A DNA stretch of 6,340 nt from a bacterium (GTDB lineage: Bacteria; Babelota; Babeliae; Babelales; JABDEC01): positions 1 to 6,340 of the forward strand of contig CANKEI010000047.1 in NCBI GenBank assembly GCA_947481115.1. Direction: 5' to 3'. The notes beneath the pieces were generated by a model that did no database searches, was not told where the DNA came from, and saw only the letters and a list, made by a program, of their open reading frames with translations. Shown here one piece after another: positions 5,417 through 6,340 of the stretch. Both the position numbers and the translations under genes were made by a program. The first letter of the stretch is position 1; every line of letters begins with the position of its first letter.

Positions 5417-5941
5417 ATGAATCATAAAGCTATTTTGACACTAATGTTATTACTTATTCCAGTATTAACATTAACTAAAACTAAAAAAAATAAAAATTTA
5501 ATCATAGGCGATCAAGCGCCAACTTTTAGTTTATTAGATGAAACTGGAAAATTACGTAATCCATTAACCGAATTTAAAAATCAAAAAATAGTTTTATATT
5601 TTTACCCCAAAGACAATACGCCAGGTTGTACTAAAGAAGCTTGCCAGCTACGTGATGCTTTTGATACTTATCGTGAGCACCAAATTAATATTTTTGGCTT
5701 GAGCTACGACTCGGTTAAAGCACATGCGAAATTTAAAACTAAGCATAACCTGCCATTCACGTTATTAGCTGATACAGATCACGCAGTTGCTAAACTATAT
5801 AACGCTAATCATAACTTACTAAGCTTTATTTACCCCCAACGCAAAACCATTCTAATTAATCATGGCAAAATTATAGCAATTATCGAAGATGTAAATCTTA
5901 AGACCCATACCAACGATATTTTAAAATTATTTGCCAATTAA
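5417..5941 (+). CDS. bcp: Bcp/PrxQ-type peroxiredoxin with N-terminal export or anchor segment
   Basis: This is a thiol peroxidase that reduces hydrogen peroxide and organic peroxides, usually with thioredoxin as donor. It has 174 residues. The peroxiredoxin motif P-K-D-N-T-P-G-C (64-71) matches P-x3-T-x2-C with peroxidatic Cys71, and Cys76 in K-E-A-C is the resolving cysteine at the typical Bcp spacing of five. The fold also shows G-D-Q-A-P-T-F-S-L (31-39), V-L-Y-F-Y and L-L-A-D-T-D. Unlike classical cytoplasmic Bcp (about 155 residues), it begins with a hydrophobic segment (about 5-19) followed by a Lys-rich stretch. This suggests export or membrane anchoring; no clean signal-peptidase site is visible. 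Its ATG abuts the upstream TAA, with GGGGA seven bases ahead inside that gene. A membrane-protein gene follows 55 bases later. Confidence 0.93.
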   Translation: MNHKAILTLMLLLIPVLTLTKTKKNKNLIIGDQAPTFSLLDETGKLRNPLTEFKNQKIVLYFYPKDNTPGCTKEACQLRDAFDTYREHQINIFGLSYDSVKAHAKFKTKHNLPFTLLADTDHAVAKLYNANHNLLSFIYPQRKTILINHGKIIAIIEDVNLKTHTNDILKLFAN

Positions 5942-5996
5942 AGTTAATTTTTTTATAACGATTTCAATATGTTCTAAGAAATTTAAAGGAAAATTT

Positions 5997-6340
5997 ATGA
6001 CTGTTTTAGTTACATTACGAAATCTTTCAATCAGTTTTGCAATTATGATTCTTTTACCAACAATTGCGTATGTTGGCACACGTGTAGCAGTCAAAGAACT
6101 GGCCCACCCTTCACGGAGCACTAGCTTTAATTCTGAGGCGCCTGATCTTAATACTTATGAAACAGACAGAGCCGCATATCAAGAAAATCAAAATAGTTTT
6201 AAAAAAACTTATTTTTATACCAGTGGTATTATTGGCCTATTGGCACTAATTTTAGGCGCTTTTGTAATTCCCATTCCATTTTTAAGCATGGGGTTTATTA
6301 TGGGTGGCACTTTTTGCTTAATCGGCAGCTACTTTATATA
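5997..6340 (+). CDS. Multi-pass membrane protein of unknown function (partial, runs off window)
   Basis: An ATG at 5997, six bases after AAAGGA (5985-5990), opens a frame of 114 complete codons that is still open at the window edge, so the C-terminus is missing. Three hydrophobic segments are visible: about 12-31, 75-92 and 95-114. Between the first and second is a polar loop of about 40 residues rich in Ser, Asn, Glu and Tyr. The last two are Gly/Ile/Leu-rich and closely spaced, like a helical hairpin. I do not recognise the family. Its position downstream of the exported peroxiredoxin, with the best Shine-Dalgarno in the window, suggests membership of the same operon or its own weak promoter in the 55-base AT-rich gap. 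Confidence 0.75.
   Translation, partial: MTVLVTLRNLSISFAIMILLPTIAYVGTRVAVKELAHPSRSTSFNSEAPDLNTYETDRAAYQENQNSFKKTYFYTSGIIGLLALILGAFVIPIPFLSMGFIMGGTFCLIGSYFI

Noticed and set aside
5927..6121. Minus-strand open frame at the end of the peroxiredoxin gene
   Set aside because: The plus strand has a better gene at 5997 with a strong AAAGGA site and membrane segments; the minus frame shows no motif.
1..6340. CRISPR array, tRNA, rRNA or riboswitch
   Set aside because: No regularly spaced repeats, no cloverleaf with a CCA-type end, and no conserved rRNA or riboswitch core was seen on either strand.

Overview
This is an AT-rich bacterial window with closely packed genes. Most start with ATG and have weak to moderate Shine-Dalgarno sites. 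TGA ends at least one intact gene (ung) and Trp is read from TGG, so the code looks standard. Four products carry signal peptides or membrane anchors, and there is a degraded toxin-antitoxin locus and other gene debris. A reduced, host-associated lineage such as Dependentiae (TM6) would fit. This is inference from style only; there is no rRNA or marker phylogeny here.

Bases 1-660 hold a possible terminator hairpin from an upstream gene. Next comes an open frame whose N-terminus carries a Thr-x5-Cys...His signature like that of the CheD/CNF1 glutamine-deamidase fold, with its 5' end apparently missing, then a good intrinsic terminator. Bases 660-1550 (minus strand) hold a HigB-like toxin gene broken by one in-frame TGA. 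It overlaps by 4 bases a HigA-like antitoxin gene that looks intact, and a promoter lies upstream. Bases 1550-1986 contain a GC-richer patch with remnants of an unrecognised minus-strand gene, then a strong promoter facing right.

Bases 1987-3824 form a likely rightward operon. It has two secreted proteins of unknown function with similar signal peptides; the second is proline-rich and ends in a Cys cluster. Six bases later comes ung, a family 1 uracil-DNA glycosylase. ung meets, tail to tail with a 9-base overlap, a minus-strand gene for an M48-type zinc metalloprotease lipoprotein.

Bases 4764-5077 are a divergent control region with a promoter on each strand, a 10-bp tandem repeat and a long imperfect inverted repeat. 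From there a second rightward operon runs off the window. It contains a small conserved protein of unknown function, a Bcp-type peroxiredoxin with an N-terminal export or anchor segment, and the start of a multi-pass membrane protein. The functional themes are DNA uracil repair, envelope proteolysis and peroxide reduction outside the cytoplasm. The secreted pair and the deamidase-like fragment are the least understood parts.
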